DNA of 38,091 nt from Cryobacterium fucosi (GCF_004403515.1 NZ_SOHH01000029.1:1-38091); one strand, 5' to 3'. Shown: positions 20,464 to 28,839, numbered from the stretch's first letter. The notes: a model not told the origin generated them from the sequence alone. Translations and numbers: made by a program.

Positions 20464-21585
20464 GTGAACATGAGCCCTGAGGAATACCTGCTGCCCGGCG
20501 GCATCAGCATCAACGCGCTGCCGAAGATCTCCCTGCACGACCACCTCGACGGTGGGCTGCGCCCGGGCACCATCATCGAACTGGCCGAGGCGATCGGATT
20601 CGCCCTGCCGACAACGGATGAGTCGGACCTCGGCCAGTGGTTCGCCGATCAGGCCAACTCGGGCTCCCTGGTCGAGTACCTGAAGACCTTCGACATCACC
20701 TGTGCCGTCATGCAGACCGTGGAGGGTCTGACCAGGGTCGCCCGGGAATTCGTCGAAGACCTCGTCGCCGACGGTGTCATCTACGGCGAGGTGCGCTGGG
20801 CCCCCGAGCAGCACCTGACCCGCGGCCTCACCCTCGACCAGACGGTGGAGGCCGTGCAGGCCGGCATCGAGGCCGGCATCGCCGCCGCCGCCGAGGCAGG
20901 CCACAGCATCAAGATCGGCCAGCTGATCACGGCCATGCGCCACGCCGACCGAAGCCTCGAGATCGCCGAATTGGCCGTGCGCCACCGCACCGGGGGCGTC
21001 GTCGGCTTCGACATCGCCGGCGCCGAACTCGGATTCCCGGCACACAACCACCGTGACGCGTTCGACTTCCTGGCCAAGGCATTCCTTCCGGTCACCGTGC
21101 ACGCCGGCGAGGCCGACGGCCTGGAGAGCATCCGGGGGGCCCTCTTCGACGGACGCGCGCTGCGGCTCGGCCATGGCGTGCGCATCGCCGAAGACATCGT
21201 CGTCGGCCGTCAGGACGCCGACGACAACACCTACGTGACCCTCGGCCCGGTTGCCCAGTGGGTGCGCGACCGGGAGATCGCCCTCGAGCTCAGCCCCTCG
21301 TCGAACCTGCAGACCGGTGCGATCGCGGCCTGGGGCGACGACCTGCTCGACCACCCCTTCGACCTGCTCTACCAGCTGGGCTTCCGGGTCACCGTCAACA
21401 CCGACAATCGGTTGATGAGCGACACCAGCCTGAGCAAGGAGCTGGCGCTGCTCAGCGACGCGTTCGGCTACGACGTCGACGACCTCGAGGTCTTCCAGCT
21501 CAACGCGGCGCAGGCCACGTTCCTCCCGCTCGAGGAGCGCGAAGAACTGGCCGACGCCATCGTCGCCGGCTTCGAAGGCGTCTGA
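20464..21585 (+). CDS. add: Adenosine deaminase
   Basis: A 373-residue TIM-barrel metalloenzyme that converts adenosine and deoxyadenosine to inosine and deoxyinosine. Metal-binding HxH is in PKISLHDHLDGGLRPGT (residues ~20-36). VTVHAGEADG, LRLGHGVRIAEDI, LSPSSNLQTGAI and VTVNTDNRLMSDTSLSKE give the remaining metal and catalytic positions in the usual order. It has its own probable promoter after palindrome copy 3. Its product feeds the purine nucleoside phosphorylase encoded on the opposite strand at 24265-25098. The PTS gene follows after 27 bp. Confidence 0.96.
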   Translation: MNMSPEEYLLPGGISINALPKISLHDHLDGGLRPGTIIELAEAIGFALPTTDESDLGQWFADQANSGSLVEYLKTFDITCAVMQTVEGLTRVAREFVEDLVADGVIYGEVRWAPEQHLTRGLTLDQTVEAVQAGIEAGIAAAAEAGHSIKIGQLITAMRHADRSLEIAELAVRHRTGGVVGFDIAGAELGFPAHNHRDAFDFLAKAFLPVTVHAGEADGLESIRGALFDGRALRLGHGVRIAEDIVVGRQDADDNTYVTLGPVAQWVRDREIALELSPSSNLQTGAIAAWGDDLLDHPFDLLYQLGFRVTVNTDNRLMSDTSLSKELALLSDAFGYDVDDLEVFQLNAAQATFLPLEEREELADAIVAGFEGV

Positions 21586-21612
21586 AGAACCAATGTCCGC
21601 CCGATTGACACC

Positions 21613-22089
21613 GTGAAAGCCCCCATGCCGCTGCCGCCCCTCCCCACTGACGCCATCGCGATCGGAGTCCACGTCGACGACTGGCGAGGTGCGGTGGCCG
21701 CGGCCGGCGACGCCCTCGAACGGTCGGGGTCGACCTCGCCCGAGTACACGAAGCGCATGATCGGCGTGATCGACGAATTCGGCGCGTACGTCGTGATCGC
21801 GCCGGGCCTCGCGCTGGCGCATGCCCGGCCTGGACCCGACGTTCACACCGAGGGCCTGAGCGTCGTCACCCTGGCCGAGCCGGTGGCGTTCGGCCACCCG
21901 CACAACGACCCGGTCAGCGTCGTGCTCGGCCTGGCCGTGACCAGCGGCGACGAGCACGTGCTGCTCGTGGCCGAACTGGCCAATGTGTTCAATGACCCGC
22001 ACGTCATCCCGGCGCTGGCGGCGGCGACGGATGTCGACAGCATCCGTTCGCTGCTCGGCGTCACCGCACCACCTGAGGAGCAGCAATGA
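21613..22089 (+). CDS. PTS sugar-type IIA protein
   Basis: The 158-residue cytoplasmic protein is of the PTS_EIIA_2 (mannitol/fructose/ascorbate) class. GAYVVIAPGLALAHARPG contains the phosphorylatable His at about residue 70, and NDPVSVVLGLAVTSGDEHVLLVAELANVF is the typical following block. It would receive phosphate from HPr and pass it to the IIB protein encoded next, which overlaps by 4 nt (ATGA). The start is GTG 21613. A nearby in-frame ATG (residue 5) is an alternative, and neither has a strong ribosome-binding site. No IIC permease gene is visible, so substrate and role are uncertain. Confidence 0.9.
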   Translation: MKAPMPLPPLPTDAIAIGVHVDDWRGAVAAAGDALERSGSTSPEYTKRMIGVIDEFGAYVVIAPGLALAHARPGPDVHTEGLSVVTLAEPVAFGHPHNDPVSVVLGLAVTSGDEHVLLVAELANVFNDPHVIPALAAATDVDSIRSLLGVTAPPEEQQ

Positions 22090-22358
22090 AGATCGTCGCG
22101 CTGTGCGGAGTCGGAATCGGCACCTCCGCGATTCTCAAGGTCAATGCCGAGCGGGCCCTCGCCCGGCTGGACATCGAGGCCGACGTCACAGCGACGGACG
22201 TCGCCGGTGTGAAGAGCGTCGGTTTCGACGCCCAGGTGATCCTCACCTCGTCGGAGCTGGTCGAGGCCATCGGCAAGACCAACGCCGACATCGTGGTGAT
22301 CGACAACTACTTCGACGTGGACGAGCTCGTCGCGAAGCTGGAGACGGCGCTGGGCTGA
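22086..22358 (+). CDS. PTS ascorbate/galactitol-type IIB protein
   Basis: A 90-residue protein with the IIB phosphocysteine loop CGVGIGTS at residues 7-14, as in UlaB/SgcB-like proteins. It should take phosphate from the adjacent IIA and pass it to a sugar bound by a IIC component. GAGGAG 4-9 nt upstream and the ATGA overlap with IIA show coupled expression. After its stop only 50 bp remain before the convergent mutase gene, so there is no room for a IIC gene. Confidence 0.9.
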   Translation: MKIVALCGVGIGTSAILKVNAERALARLDIEADVTATDVAGVKSVGFDAQVILTSSELVEAIGKTNADIVVIDNYFDVDELVAKLETALG

Positions 22359-22381
22359 CCGGGCCAGGCGACCGCGCAGGC

Positions 22382-22398
22382 GGGGCGCCGCCGGCCCC
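22382..22398. terminator. Weak GC-rich hairpin between convergent genes
   Basis: GGGGC (22382-22386) pairs with GCCCC (22394-22398) in the 50-bp gap between the PTS IIB and mutase genes. It may act as a bidirectional terminator, but the stem is short. Confidence 0.3.
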
Positions 22399-22408
22399 CT
22401 GGGCCGGG

Positions 22409-24268
22409 CTAGCTGATCAGTTCGCGCATCCCGCGATCGAGCTCGGCCAGGGTCGCCTCGGCGGCCGCCTTCCGCTCGGCGACGGTGCCGTCTGTGCTGC
22501 TCGTGTCCAGGTACACCTTGAGTTTGGGCTCGGTGCCGCTCGGGCGCACCATCACGCGGGAGCCGTCGACGAGCCTGATCCGGAGCACATCGCTCGGCGG
22601 CAGACCGTTGAAGCCGGCCGACAGGTCGTCGACATGGTCGACCCGGATGCTGCCCACCGCCGACGGCGGACTCTGCCGCAGGCGGGCCATCACGCGTTCG
22701 ATCTCGGTGAGGTCGGTCACCCGCACCGAGATCTGGCCGGACGCGAAGTGGCCGAACCGGGCGCTGAACCGGTCGAGGTGGTCGGCGAGGGTGAGTCCGT
22801 CGGCCTTGAGGTCGCTGACCAGCGAGAGCAGGGCGACGGCGGCGGAGATGCCGTCCTTGTCGCGCACGGTGCCGGGGTTGACGAGGTAGCCGAGGGCCTC
22901 CTCGTAGCCGAAGATCAGGTCCGGCGCGCGAGACACCCACTTGAAGCCGGTGAGGGTGTCGGCGAATCGCAGCCCGTAGGCCGCTGCCACCGCCTGCAGG
23001 GCCGGCGACGACACGATCGAGCAGGCCAGCGTGCCCTCTGCCCCGCCGTCGCCGGGCGCGTTCGCGGCGAGTTCGGCGGCGAGCTCGGCGGCCCGCCAGC
23101 CGAGGACGGCGCCGACCTCGTTGCCGCTCAGCCGGCGATAGCCGGTGTCGGATGACGGGTCGGGGATCGCGATCGCGAGCCGGTCCGCGTCGGGGTCGTT
23201 CGCGATGATGAGCTCCGCGCCGGCCTCCCTGGCGGTCTCGTAGGACAGGTCGAGGGCGCCCGGCTCCTCCGGGTTGGGGAACGCGACGGTGGGGAAGTGG
23301 CCGTCCGGGGCGATCTGGGCGTCGACGAGCGTGGGCAGGTCGAAGCCGGCTGCCTCGAACACGCGCCTGGTCGTGTCCCAGCCGACGCCGTGCAGGGCGG
23401 TGTACACCGCATTCACCTGGGCGCGCGGAGGGTGGGCGAGGCCGGCGGTGGCGTCGATGTACGCCTGCACGACCGATTCGGGCGCCGTTTCGTAGGCGGC
23501 CCGCGGGAGGTCGGGAACGCGCCGCTCGGTCGCCACGCGCAGGATCTCGGCGGCGATGCGCGCGTCGTCGGGGGAGACGATCTGCGAGCCGTTGTCGCCG
23601 CCGCCGAGGTAGACCTTGTAGCCGTTGTCGTTCGACGGGTTGTGCGAGGCGGTGACCATCACGCCGGCGCCCACGTCGAGGTGCCGCACCGCGAAGGCGA
23701 GCACGGGGGTGGGCAGCAGGCGGGGGAGCAGGATGGCGCGCACCCCGGCACCGGCCATGATCGCCGCGGTGTCGGTGGCGAAAACATGGGAGTTCTTGCG
23801 TCCGTCGTAGCCGATGACGACGGAGGGGGTCACGCCCGGCGCCGCGGCGCCGCAGAGGTAGGCGGCGAGGCCGGCGGCGGCCTGGGACACGAGCACCCGG
23901 TTCATCCGGTTCGAGCCGGCCGCGATCGCACCGCGGAGGCCGGCCGTGCCGAAGGCGAGGCGTTCGTCGAAGCGGGAGTGCAGCTCCGAGATGGCCGCCG
24001 CATCGCCGTCTCCGGCGGCGCGTACCAGCAGGCGCAGCTCGGCCTGGGTTTCGGGGTCGGGGTCCTGGCCCAGCCAGTCGTTCGCGGTGCGGAGGAGCGC
24101 GGCGGCGGCATCCACCGCCGGAGCCTCCGTTTCGATGGTGTCGATGGTGTCGAGCACCATCGTGTCGGGGAGCACGGTTTCGGGGGCGCCTTCGTCGATC
24201 GAGTGCCCGCCGCGGGCGTCGGGGGGCACCGCGGGGCCGGCCGGGTCGGTGTTGCCGTCGAGGGTCAC
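22409..24268 (-). CDS. Phospho-sugar mutase, possible phosphopentomutase (PGM2-like)
   Basis: This 619-residue alpha-D-phosphohexomutase family enzyme moves phosphate between C1 and C6, or C1 and C5 of pentoses. FGTAGLRG is the substrate entry, and GVMVTASHNPSNDNGYKVY holds the catalytic Ser at about residue 208. NDPDADRL is the Mg site, GNEVG and GFKWV..FGYEEALGY bind sugar, and VRPSGTEPKLKVY binds phosphate. The GFKW/FGYEEALGYL..RDKDGIS blocks and the length resemble the PGM2/PMM-PGM group, which includes phosphopentomutases. Being coupled to purine nucleoside phosphorylase (GTGA overlap at 24265-24268), it may convert ribose and deoxyribose 1-phosphate to 5-phosphate. Mycobacterial relatives are annotated as phosphomannomutase (pmmB), so mannose metabolism is the alternative. 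The first ~55 residues are an acidic, low-complexity extension. Confidence 0.9.
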   Translation of the reverse strand: MTLDGNTDPAGPAVPPDARGGHSIDEGAPETVLPDTMVLDTIDTIETEAPAVDAAAALLRTANDWLGQDPDPETQAELRLLVRAAGDGDAAAISELHSRFDERLAFGTAGLRGAIAAGSNRMNRVLVSQAAAGLAAYLCGAAAPGVTPSVVIGYDGRKNSHVFATDTAAIMAGAGVRAILLPRLLPTPVLAFAVRHLDVGAGVMVTASHNPSNDNGYKVYLGGGDNGSQIVSPDDARIAAEILRVATERRVPDLPRAAYETAPESVVQAYIDATAGLAHPPRAQVNAVYTALHGVGWDTTRRVFEAAGFDLPTLVDAQIAPDGHFPTVAFPNPEEPGALDLSYETAREAGAELIIANDPDADRLAIAIPDPSSDTGYRRLSGNEVGAVLGWRAAELAAELAANAPGDGGAEGTLACSIVSSPALQAVAAAYGLRFADTLTGFKWVSRAPDLIFGYEEALGYLVNPGTVRDKDGISAAVALLSLVSDLKADGLTLADHLDRFSARFGHFASGQISVRVTDLTEIERVMARLRQSPPSAVGSIRVDHVDDLSAGFNGLPPSDVLRIRLVDGSRVMVRPSGTEPKLKVYLDTSSTDGTVAERKAAAEATLAELDRGMRELIS

Positions 24269-25098
24269 AGCGCGGCCACGATCCGGGCGAGCAGCGCGCC
24301 GATCACGGGTTCGGCCAGCTTGCCGGCCTCGAGCACCTCGCCGTGGCTGAGCGGTTCCTTCTGGATGCCCGCGGCGAGGTTGGTGATCAGGGACAGGCCG
24401 AGAATCTCCATCCCGGCCTGTCGGGCCGCGATCGCCTCGAGCGCGGTGGACATCCCGACGATGTGGCCGCCGATCGCCTTCGCCATCTGCACCTCGGCGG
24501 GCGTCTCATAGTGCGGGCCGCGGAACTGGCAGTACACGCCCTCATCGAGGGTGGGGTCGATCGTGCGGGTCAGAGTACGCAGCCGGGCGGAATACAGGTC
24601 GGTGAGGTCGACGAAGGTTGCGCCCTCGAGCGGCGAATCGGCGGTGAGGTTGATGTGGTCGCTGATCAGCACCGGGCTGCCCGGCGTCCACGTCTCGCGG
24701 ATGCCGCCGGCCCCGTTGGTGAGGATCATGGTCGACACGCCCGTGGCGGCCGCCGTGCGCACGCTGTGCACGACCCGGCGCACGCCATGGCCTTCGTAGT
24801 AGTGCGTGCGGGCGCCGATGATGAGGGCGCGCTTGCCGCCGGGCAACAGCACCGAGCGGAGCATGCCGGCGTGGCCGGCCAGGGCGGGGGCGGAAAAGCC
24901 CGTGATCTCCTGCGCGGGGAAGCTGTGGGTGGTCTCGCCGATCAGGTCGGCGGCCTTGCCCCAGCCGCTGCCCAGGGTCAGTGCGATGTCGTGCCGGGCC
25001 ACGCCGGTGCGGGCGGCGATCTCGTCGGCCGCGATGCGCGCGACGTCGAACGGATCGGTTTCTGGCGCGTCAAGCGGGTTGTTTTCCATCTTCAACAT
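24265..25098 (-). CDS. Purine nucleoside phosphorylase
   Basis: The 277-residue enzyme is of the trimeric PNP type and cleaves inosine and guanosine (and deoxy forms) with phosphate to base plus pentose 1-phosphate. Motifs are LTLGSGWG and GHAGMLRS (phosphate site), TNGAGGI, YCQFRGPHYETPAEVQMAKAIGGHIVGMSTALEAIAARQAGM and SLITNLAAGI. The Asn in ITN is the usual 6-oxopurine determinant. ATG 25098 is preferred because TAGAGT lies 7 nt upstream, although ATG 25089 (MENNPLD) and GTG 25107 are possible. The stop overlaps the mutase start. It acts downstream of Add. Confidence 0.94.
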   Translation of the reverse strand: MLKMENNPLDAPETDPFDVARIAADEIAARTGVARHDIALTLGSGWGKAADLIGETTHSFPAQEITGFSAPALAGHAGMLRSVLLPGGKRALIIGARTHYYEGHGVRRVVHSVRTAAATGVSTMILTNGAGGIRETWTPGSPVLISDHINLTADSPLEGATFVDLTDLYSARLRTLTRTIDPTLDEGVYCQFRGPHYETPAEVQMAKAIGGHIVGMSTALEAIAARQAGMEILGLSLITNLAAGIQKEPLSHGEVLEAGKLAEPVIGALLARIVAAL

Positions 25099-25105
25099 GC
25101 CCCCC

Positions 25106-25111
25106 ACTCTA
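25106..25111 (-). promoter_or_regulatory. Candidate -10 box for a leaderless purine nucleoside phosphorylase transcript
   Basis: On the minus strand, TAGAGT is followed by 7 nt (GGGGGGC) and ATG 25098. A leaderless transcript would begin at the ATG. Confidence 0.5.
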
Positions 25112-25226
25112 ATTGCCCGACCATTTCACCGGCGATCGCCCGTATGATTCGACGGAGATTTCGCTCATTCGCGCACGTGACGGGCCGGAATCCGCGATTC
25201 TGGGCAAAATCACCGTCGAATTCGAC

Positions 25227-25266
25227 GGGGACCGGGGCCGGGGACGGGGACCGGGACCGGGGTGGG
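25227..25266 (+). promoter_or_regulatory. G-quadruplex-type tract upstream of lpdA
   Basis: Seven runs of three or four G (25227-25230, 25234-25237, 25240-25243, 25246-25249, 25253-25255, 25259-25262, 25264-25266) are separated by 1-3 nt. The tract lies on the lpdA coding strand, about 70-110 nt before its start. It meets the usual G4 pattern and could affect transcription or the leader RNA. Confidence 0.5.
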
Positions 25267-25334
25267 CGCGGGCGTGCGGCCGGGGACCGCGGGCGCGGTT
25301 TGGCGGGGGCGCGCCGGCACGGGAGAATGTGAGC

Positions 25335-26771
25335 ATGGCCTACGAGTTCGAACGCAAGCAGCGCATCGCCATCCTCGGCGGAGGGCCCGGCGGTTACGAA
25401 GCGGCGCTGGCCGGCGCCCAGCAGGGCGCCGAGGTCACCCTCGTCGAGCGTGTCGGGGTCGGCGGGTCCGCCGTGATCACGGATGTCGTCCCCTCCAAAT
25501 CCCTCATCGCCACCGCCGAGGCCACCAATTCGATCGGCGACGCCACCGACCTGGGCGTGCAGTTGTTCGTGCGCGGTGACACGGGCAGGCCCGCCCGCCC
25601 GGAGGTCGCCATCAACCTGGCCGCGGTCAACAAGCGGCTCCTCGCCCTCGCCCGGCAGCAGTCCGAGGACATGAAGGCCACGCTGATGCGGGCCGGCGTG
25701 CACCTCGTCAGCGGCCACGGCCGCCTCGACGGCACCAGCGGGGTCATCGTCTCCACCGCCGAAGACGGATCCGGCACCGACTTCGACCGGATCGACGCCG
25801 ACACGATCGTCGTCTCGGTCGGGGCGACGCCGCGCATCCTGCCCACCGCGGTCCCCGACGGCGAGCGCATCCTCAGCTGGACCGAGCTCTACAACCTGCG
25901 GGCGGTGCCGGAGCACCTCATCGTGGTCGGCTCCGGCGTGACCGGCGCCGAGTTCGCCTCCGCCTACCGTGCCCTCGGCGCGAAGGTCACCCTGATCTCC
26001 AGCCGCGACCAGGTGCTCCCCGGCGAGGACGCCGACGCGGCGGCCGTGATCGAGAACGTGTTCAAGCGCAACGGGATGGTCGTGCTGAACAAGTCGCGCG
26101 CCTCGTCCGTCGTGCGCACCGACACCGGCGTGCTGGCGACCCTGGCCGACGGCCGCACGGTGGAGGGCAGCCACTGCCTGATCGCGGTCGGTTCGGTGCC
26201 GAACACCTCGGGGATCGGCCTCGAGGAGGCGGGCGTGCAGCTCTCCGAATCCGGCCACATCCGGGTGAACCGGGTGGCGCGCACCTCCATCCCGAACATC
26301 TACGCGGCCGGCGACTGCACGACCGAGCTGCCGCTGGCATCCGTCGCCTCGATGATGGGCCGCACGGCGGTCTTTCACGCGATGGGCGACGCCGTCAACC
26401 CGATCGAGATCCGCAACGTCGCGGCGAACATCTTCACCCAGCCCGAAATCGCCACGGTCGGCTGGACCCAGAAACAGATCGAGGACGGCCTCACCCGCGG
26501 CAGCATCTACAAGCTGCCGCTCTCCTCGAACCCGCGCGCGAAGATGATGGGCATCAAGGACGGCTTCGTGAAGCTGTTCGCCACCACCACCACCGGTACC
26601 GTCATCGGCGGCGTGATCGTGGCGCCCAAGGCCAGCGAGCTCATCTTCCCCCTCGCCCTGGCGGTCGAGCACCGGCTCACCGTCGACGAGGTCGCCCAGG
26701 CCTTCCCGGTCTACCCGTCGCTGACGGGTTCGATCACGGATGCCGCGCGCGCCATGCACATCGTGCTCTAG
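25335..26771 (+). CDS. lpdA: LpdA-type NAD(P)H:quinone oxidoreductase-like flavoprotein
   Basis: This 478-residue member of the pyridine nucleotide-disulfide reductase superfamily has an FAD-binding GGGPGGYEAALAGAQQGAEVTLVE near the N-terminus. The NAD(P)-binding HLIVVGSGVTGAEFASAYRALGAKVTLI lies in the middle, then YAAGDCT and the dimerisation domain. Where dihydrolipoamide dehydrogenases have GGxCxNxGCxPSK, this protein has GVGGSAVITDVVPSK, so both redox cysteines are absent. The C-terminal His-Glu motif is also replaced (FPVYPSLTGSITDAA). It therefore cannot be a normal Lpd. It fits the actinobacterial LpdA/Rv3303c group, described as a quinone reductase. ATG 25335 was chosen with GGGAG 9 nt upstream. 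An in-frame GTG at 25329 is possible. Confidence 0.88.
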   Translation: MAYEFERKQRIAILGGGPGGYEAALAGAQQGAEVTLVERVGVGGSAVITDVVPSKSLIATAEATNSIGDATDLGVQLFVRGDTGRPARPEVAINLAAVNKRLLALARQQSEDMKATLMRAGVHLVSGHGRLDGTSGVIVSTAEDGSGTDFDRIDADTIVVSVGATPRILPTAVPDGERILSWTELYNLRAVPEHLIVVGSGVTGAEFASAYRALGAKVTLISSRDQVLPGEDADAAAVIENVFKRNGMVVLNKSRASSVVRTDTGVLATLADGRTVEGSHCLIAVGSVPNTSGIGLEEAGVQLSESGHIRVNRVARTSIPNIYAAGDCTTELPLASVASMMGRTAVFHAMGDAVNPIEIRNVAANIFTQPEIATVGWTQKQIEDGLTRGSIYKLPLSSNPRAKMMGIKDGFVKLFATTTTGTVIGGVIVAPKASELIFPLALAVEHRLTVDEVAQAFPVYPSLTGSITDAARAMHIVL

Positions 26772-26783
26772 CTCGCTGCCGCG

Positions 26784-26833
26784 CACCTCGGGCCCCACCG
26801 GAGTTCAGCACCTCGGGCTCCACCCGAGTTCAG
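26784..26833. repeat. 25-bp direct repeat (2 units) after lpdA
   Basis: Two head-to-tail 25-bp units (26784-26808, 26809-26833), each beginning CACCTCGGGC and ending GAGTTCAG, differ at two positions. They lie 12 bp past the lpdA stop. Confidence 0.8.
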
Positions 26834-26835
26834 TT

Positions 26836-26868
26836 CTGTTCCGAATTCAGGTACGGAGCCCGGAACAG
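26836..26868. terminator. Inverted repeat, possible terminator between lpdA and the carboxylase gene
   Basis: CTGTTCCG (26836-26843) and CGGAACAG (26861-26868) form a perfect 8-bp stem with a 17-nt loop in the convergent intergenic region. Confidence 0.45.
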
Positions 26869-26880
26869 TGCGACGGATGC

Positions 26881-26906
26881 CCCGCCCGGGCCCGAATACG
26901 GGCGGG
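26881..26906 (+). terminator. GC-rich hairpin followed by TTCT
   Basis: CCCGCCC (26881-26887) pairs with GGGCGGG (26900-26906). TTCTCCT follows. It is a possible terminator of lpdA. Confidence 0.45.
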
Positions 26907-26930
26907 TTCTCCTGAATTCGGAGCACACCC

Positions 26931-26990
26931 GGACCCGCCCGGACCCGCCCGAACACGCCCGAACACGCCCGAACACGCCCGGACCCGCCC
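26931..26990. repeat. 10-bp tandem repeat (6 units)
   Basis: Six consecutive decamers are either GGACCCGCCC or GAACACGCCC, in the order GGA, GGA, GAA, GAA, GAA, GGA. The 10-bp period equals about one helical turn. It is noncoding and sits between convergent genes. Confidence 0.85.
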
Positions 26991-26995
26991 GTCAG

Positions 26996-27045
26996 GGTCT
27001 CGACGGGCTCGACCACCGGGGGTCTCGACGGGCTCGACCACCGGG
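26996..27045. repeat. Family B repeat, tandem pair
   Basis: Two identical 25-bp units (26996-27020, 27021-27045), GGTCTCGACGGGCTCGACC plus ACCGGG, lie 7 bp beyond the stop of the carboxylase gene. The same core occurs at 34076-34307 and 38001-38091. Each core is itself a partial palindrome (GGTC...GACC). Confidence 0.9.
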
Positions 27046-27052
27046 CGGCAGG

Positions 27053-28825
27053 TCAGGTGGGGTCGGCGACGGCCATCAACAGGTAGCCGGACGCGACGGT
27101 GGTGCCGACGACGGCTCCGATGTTGCCGATCACGCCGTCCTTGTGGGCGGTGAGCGGCTGCTCCATCTTCATGGCCTCGAGCACGAGCAGCAGGTCGCCC
27201 TTGACGACGATGTCGCCCTCGGCGACGGCCAGCTTCACCACGGTCGCCTGCATCGGCGCGTGCACGGCGTCGCCGGTCGCGGTGTTCACCGCGTGGGCTC
27301 CGCTCCGTCGGCGCGGGGCAGGCCCCGCCGTGCTCTCGGACGCCGAGCCGGGGAGCAGGCGCACGGGCAGGCTGACCTCGATCCGGCGGCCTTCGACCTC
27401 GACCACGACGTTGTGCCGTTTCGCCGGGCCGGTTGGCTCCTCGAGCGAACCGTTCCACGGGTCGATGTCGTTCTCGAACTCGGTCTCGATCCAGCGGGTG
27501 TAGATGGTGAAGGGCTCGCCGTTCAGCGGGGCGAACGCGGGGTCGCGCACGATCCGGCGATGGAAGGGGAGCACGGTGGGCAGCCCGGCCACCTCGAACT
27601 CGTCGAGGGCGCGGCGGGAGCGCTCGAGGGCCTCCTCCCGGGTGGCGCCGGTGACGATGAGCTTCGCGAGCAGCGAGTCGAAGGAGCCGGAGATCACGTC
27701 GCCGGCCTGCACGCCGCTGTCGACGCGCACGCCGGGGCCGCCCGCGGGCTTGAACACGTGCACGGGGCCGGGTGCGGGCATGAAGCCGCGGCCGGCATCT
27801 TCGCCGTTGATCCGGAATTCGAAGGAGTGGCCGGTGGGCGCCGGGTCGGGGTAGTCCAGGATGCCGCCCTCGGCGAGGCGGAACTGCTCGCGGACGAGGT
27901 CGATTCCGGTCACCTCCTCCGACACGGGGTGCTCGACCTGCAGTCGGGTGTTCACCTCGAGGAAGGAGACGGTGCCGTCCTGGCCGATCAGGAACTCGCA
28001 GGTTCCGGCGCCGACATAGCCGACCTCGGCGAGGATGGCCTTGGAGGCGCGGTACAGCTCGGCCTGCTGGGCGTCGGTCAGGAACGGGGCCGGGGCTTCC
28101 TCGACCAGTTTCTGGTGGCGGCGCTGGAGCGAGCAGTCGCGGGTGGAGACGACGACGACGGTGCCGTGGGCGTCGGCGAGGCACTGGGTCTCCACATGGC
28201 GGGGCTTGTCCAGGTACTTCTCGACGAAGCACTCGCCGCGGCCGAACGCCGCGACGGCCTCGCGGGTGGCCGACTCGAAGAGCTCGGGCACCTCCTCACG
28301 GGTTCGGGCGACCTTGAGGCCGCGACCGCCACCGCCGAAGGCTGCCTTGATCGCGACGGGCAGGCCGTGCAGGTCGACGAATTCGAGCACCTCGGCGGCG
28401 TCGGCAACCGGATTCAGGGTGCCGGGCGCCATCGGGGCGTTGACCTTCTCCGCGACGTGGCGGGCGGAGACCTTGTCGCCGAGCTTCTCGATCGCCTCCG
28501 GTGACGGGCCGATCCAGATCAGCCCGGCGTCGATCACCGCCCGGGCGAAGTCGGCGTTCTCCGCGAGGAAACCGTAGCCGGGGTGCACGGCGTCGGCGCC
28601 GGACCGCCTGGCCACGGAGAGGATCTTCTCGATGACGAGATAGGTCTCGGCGCTGGTGGTGCCGTCGAGGCCGTAGGCCTCGTCGGCAAGGTGCGCATGC
28701 ACCGCGTCACGATCCTGATCGGCGTAGACGGCAACGGAGAGAATGCCGCTGTCTTTCGCGGCTCGGATAACCCGGACGGCGATCTCGCCCCGGTTGGCGA
28801 TGAGGACCTTCGTTATTCGCGACAC
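27053..28825 (-). CDS. accA3: Acyl-CoA carboxylase alpha chain (biotin carboxylase + BCCP)
   Basis: The 590-residue fused protein carboxylates its own biotin with ATP and bicarbonate. The N-terminal half is biotin carboxylase: [49 protein letters not shown] (ATP grasp), [40 protein letters not shown] domain follows. The last ~75 residues are the biotin carrier domain, with [12 protein letters not shown] and the biotinylated Lys at about residue 553. It partners with the AccD beta chain (34794-36398) and AccE, and BirA (36588-37430) attaches the biotin. It starts at GTG 28825, with TAAGCT 8 nt upstream as a possible -10. In mycobacteria AccA3 serves several carboxylases. Confidence 0.95.
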   Translation of the reverse strand: MSRITKVLIANRGEIAVRVIRAAKDSGILSVAVYADQDRDAVHAHLADEAYGLDGTTSAETYLVIEKILSVARRSGADAVHPGYGFLAENADFARAVIDAGLIWIGPSPEAIEKLGDKVSARHVAEKVNAPMAPGTLNPVADAAEVLEFVDLHGLPVAIKAAFGGGGRGLKVARTREEVPELFESATREAVAAFGRGECFVEKYLDKPRHVETQCLADAHGTVVVVSTRDCSLQRRHQKLVEEAPAPFLTDAQQAELYRASKAILAEVGYVGAGTCEFLIGQDGTVSFLEVNTRLQVEHPVSEEVTGIDLVREQFRLAEGGILDYPDPAPTGHSFEFRINGEDAGRGFMPAPGPVHVFKPAGGPGVRVDSGVQAGDVISGSFDSLLAKLIVTGATREEALERSRRALDEFEVAGLPTVLPFHRRIVRDPAFAPLNGEPFTIYTRWIETEFENDIDPWNGSLEEPTGPAKRHNVVVEVEGRRIEVSLPVRLLPGSASESTAGPAPRRRSGAHAVNTATGDAVHAPMQATVVKLAVAEGDIVVKGDLLLVLEAMKMEQPLTAHKDGVIGNIGAVVGTTVASGYLLMAVADPT

Positions 28826-28833
28826 AGTGCCCT

Positions 28834-28839
28834 AGCTTA
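28834..28839 (-). promoter_or_regulatory. Candidate -10 box for the carboxylase alpha-chain gene
   Basis: On the minus strand, TAAGCT is followed by 8 nt (AGGGCACT) and GTG 28825. Transcription would start at or just before the start codon. The support is weaker than for the 6-7 nt cases. Confidence 0.35.

Noticed and set aside
18877..22086. Minus-strand open frame of over 1000 codons opposite deoA, add and the PTS IIA gene
   Set aside because: The plus-strand genes have complete catalytic motifs and good starts. The antisense frame even runs through palindrome copy 3, so it is an effect of GC bias.
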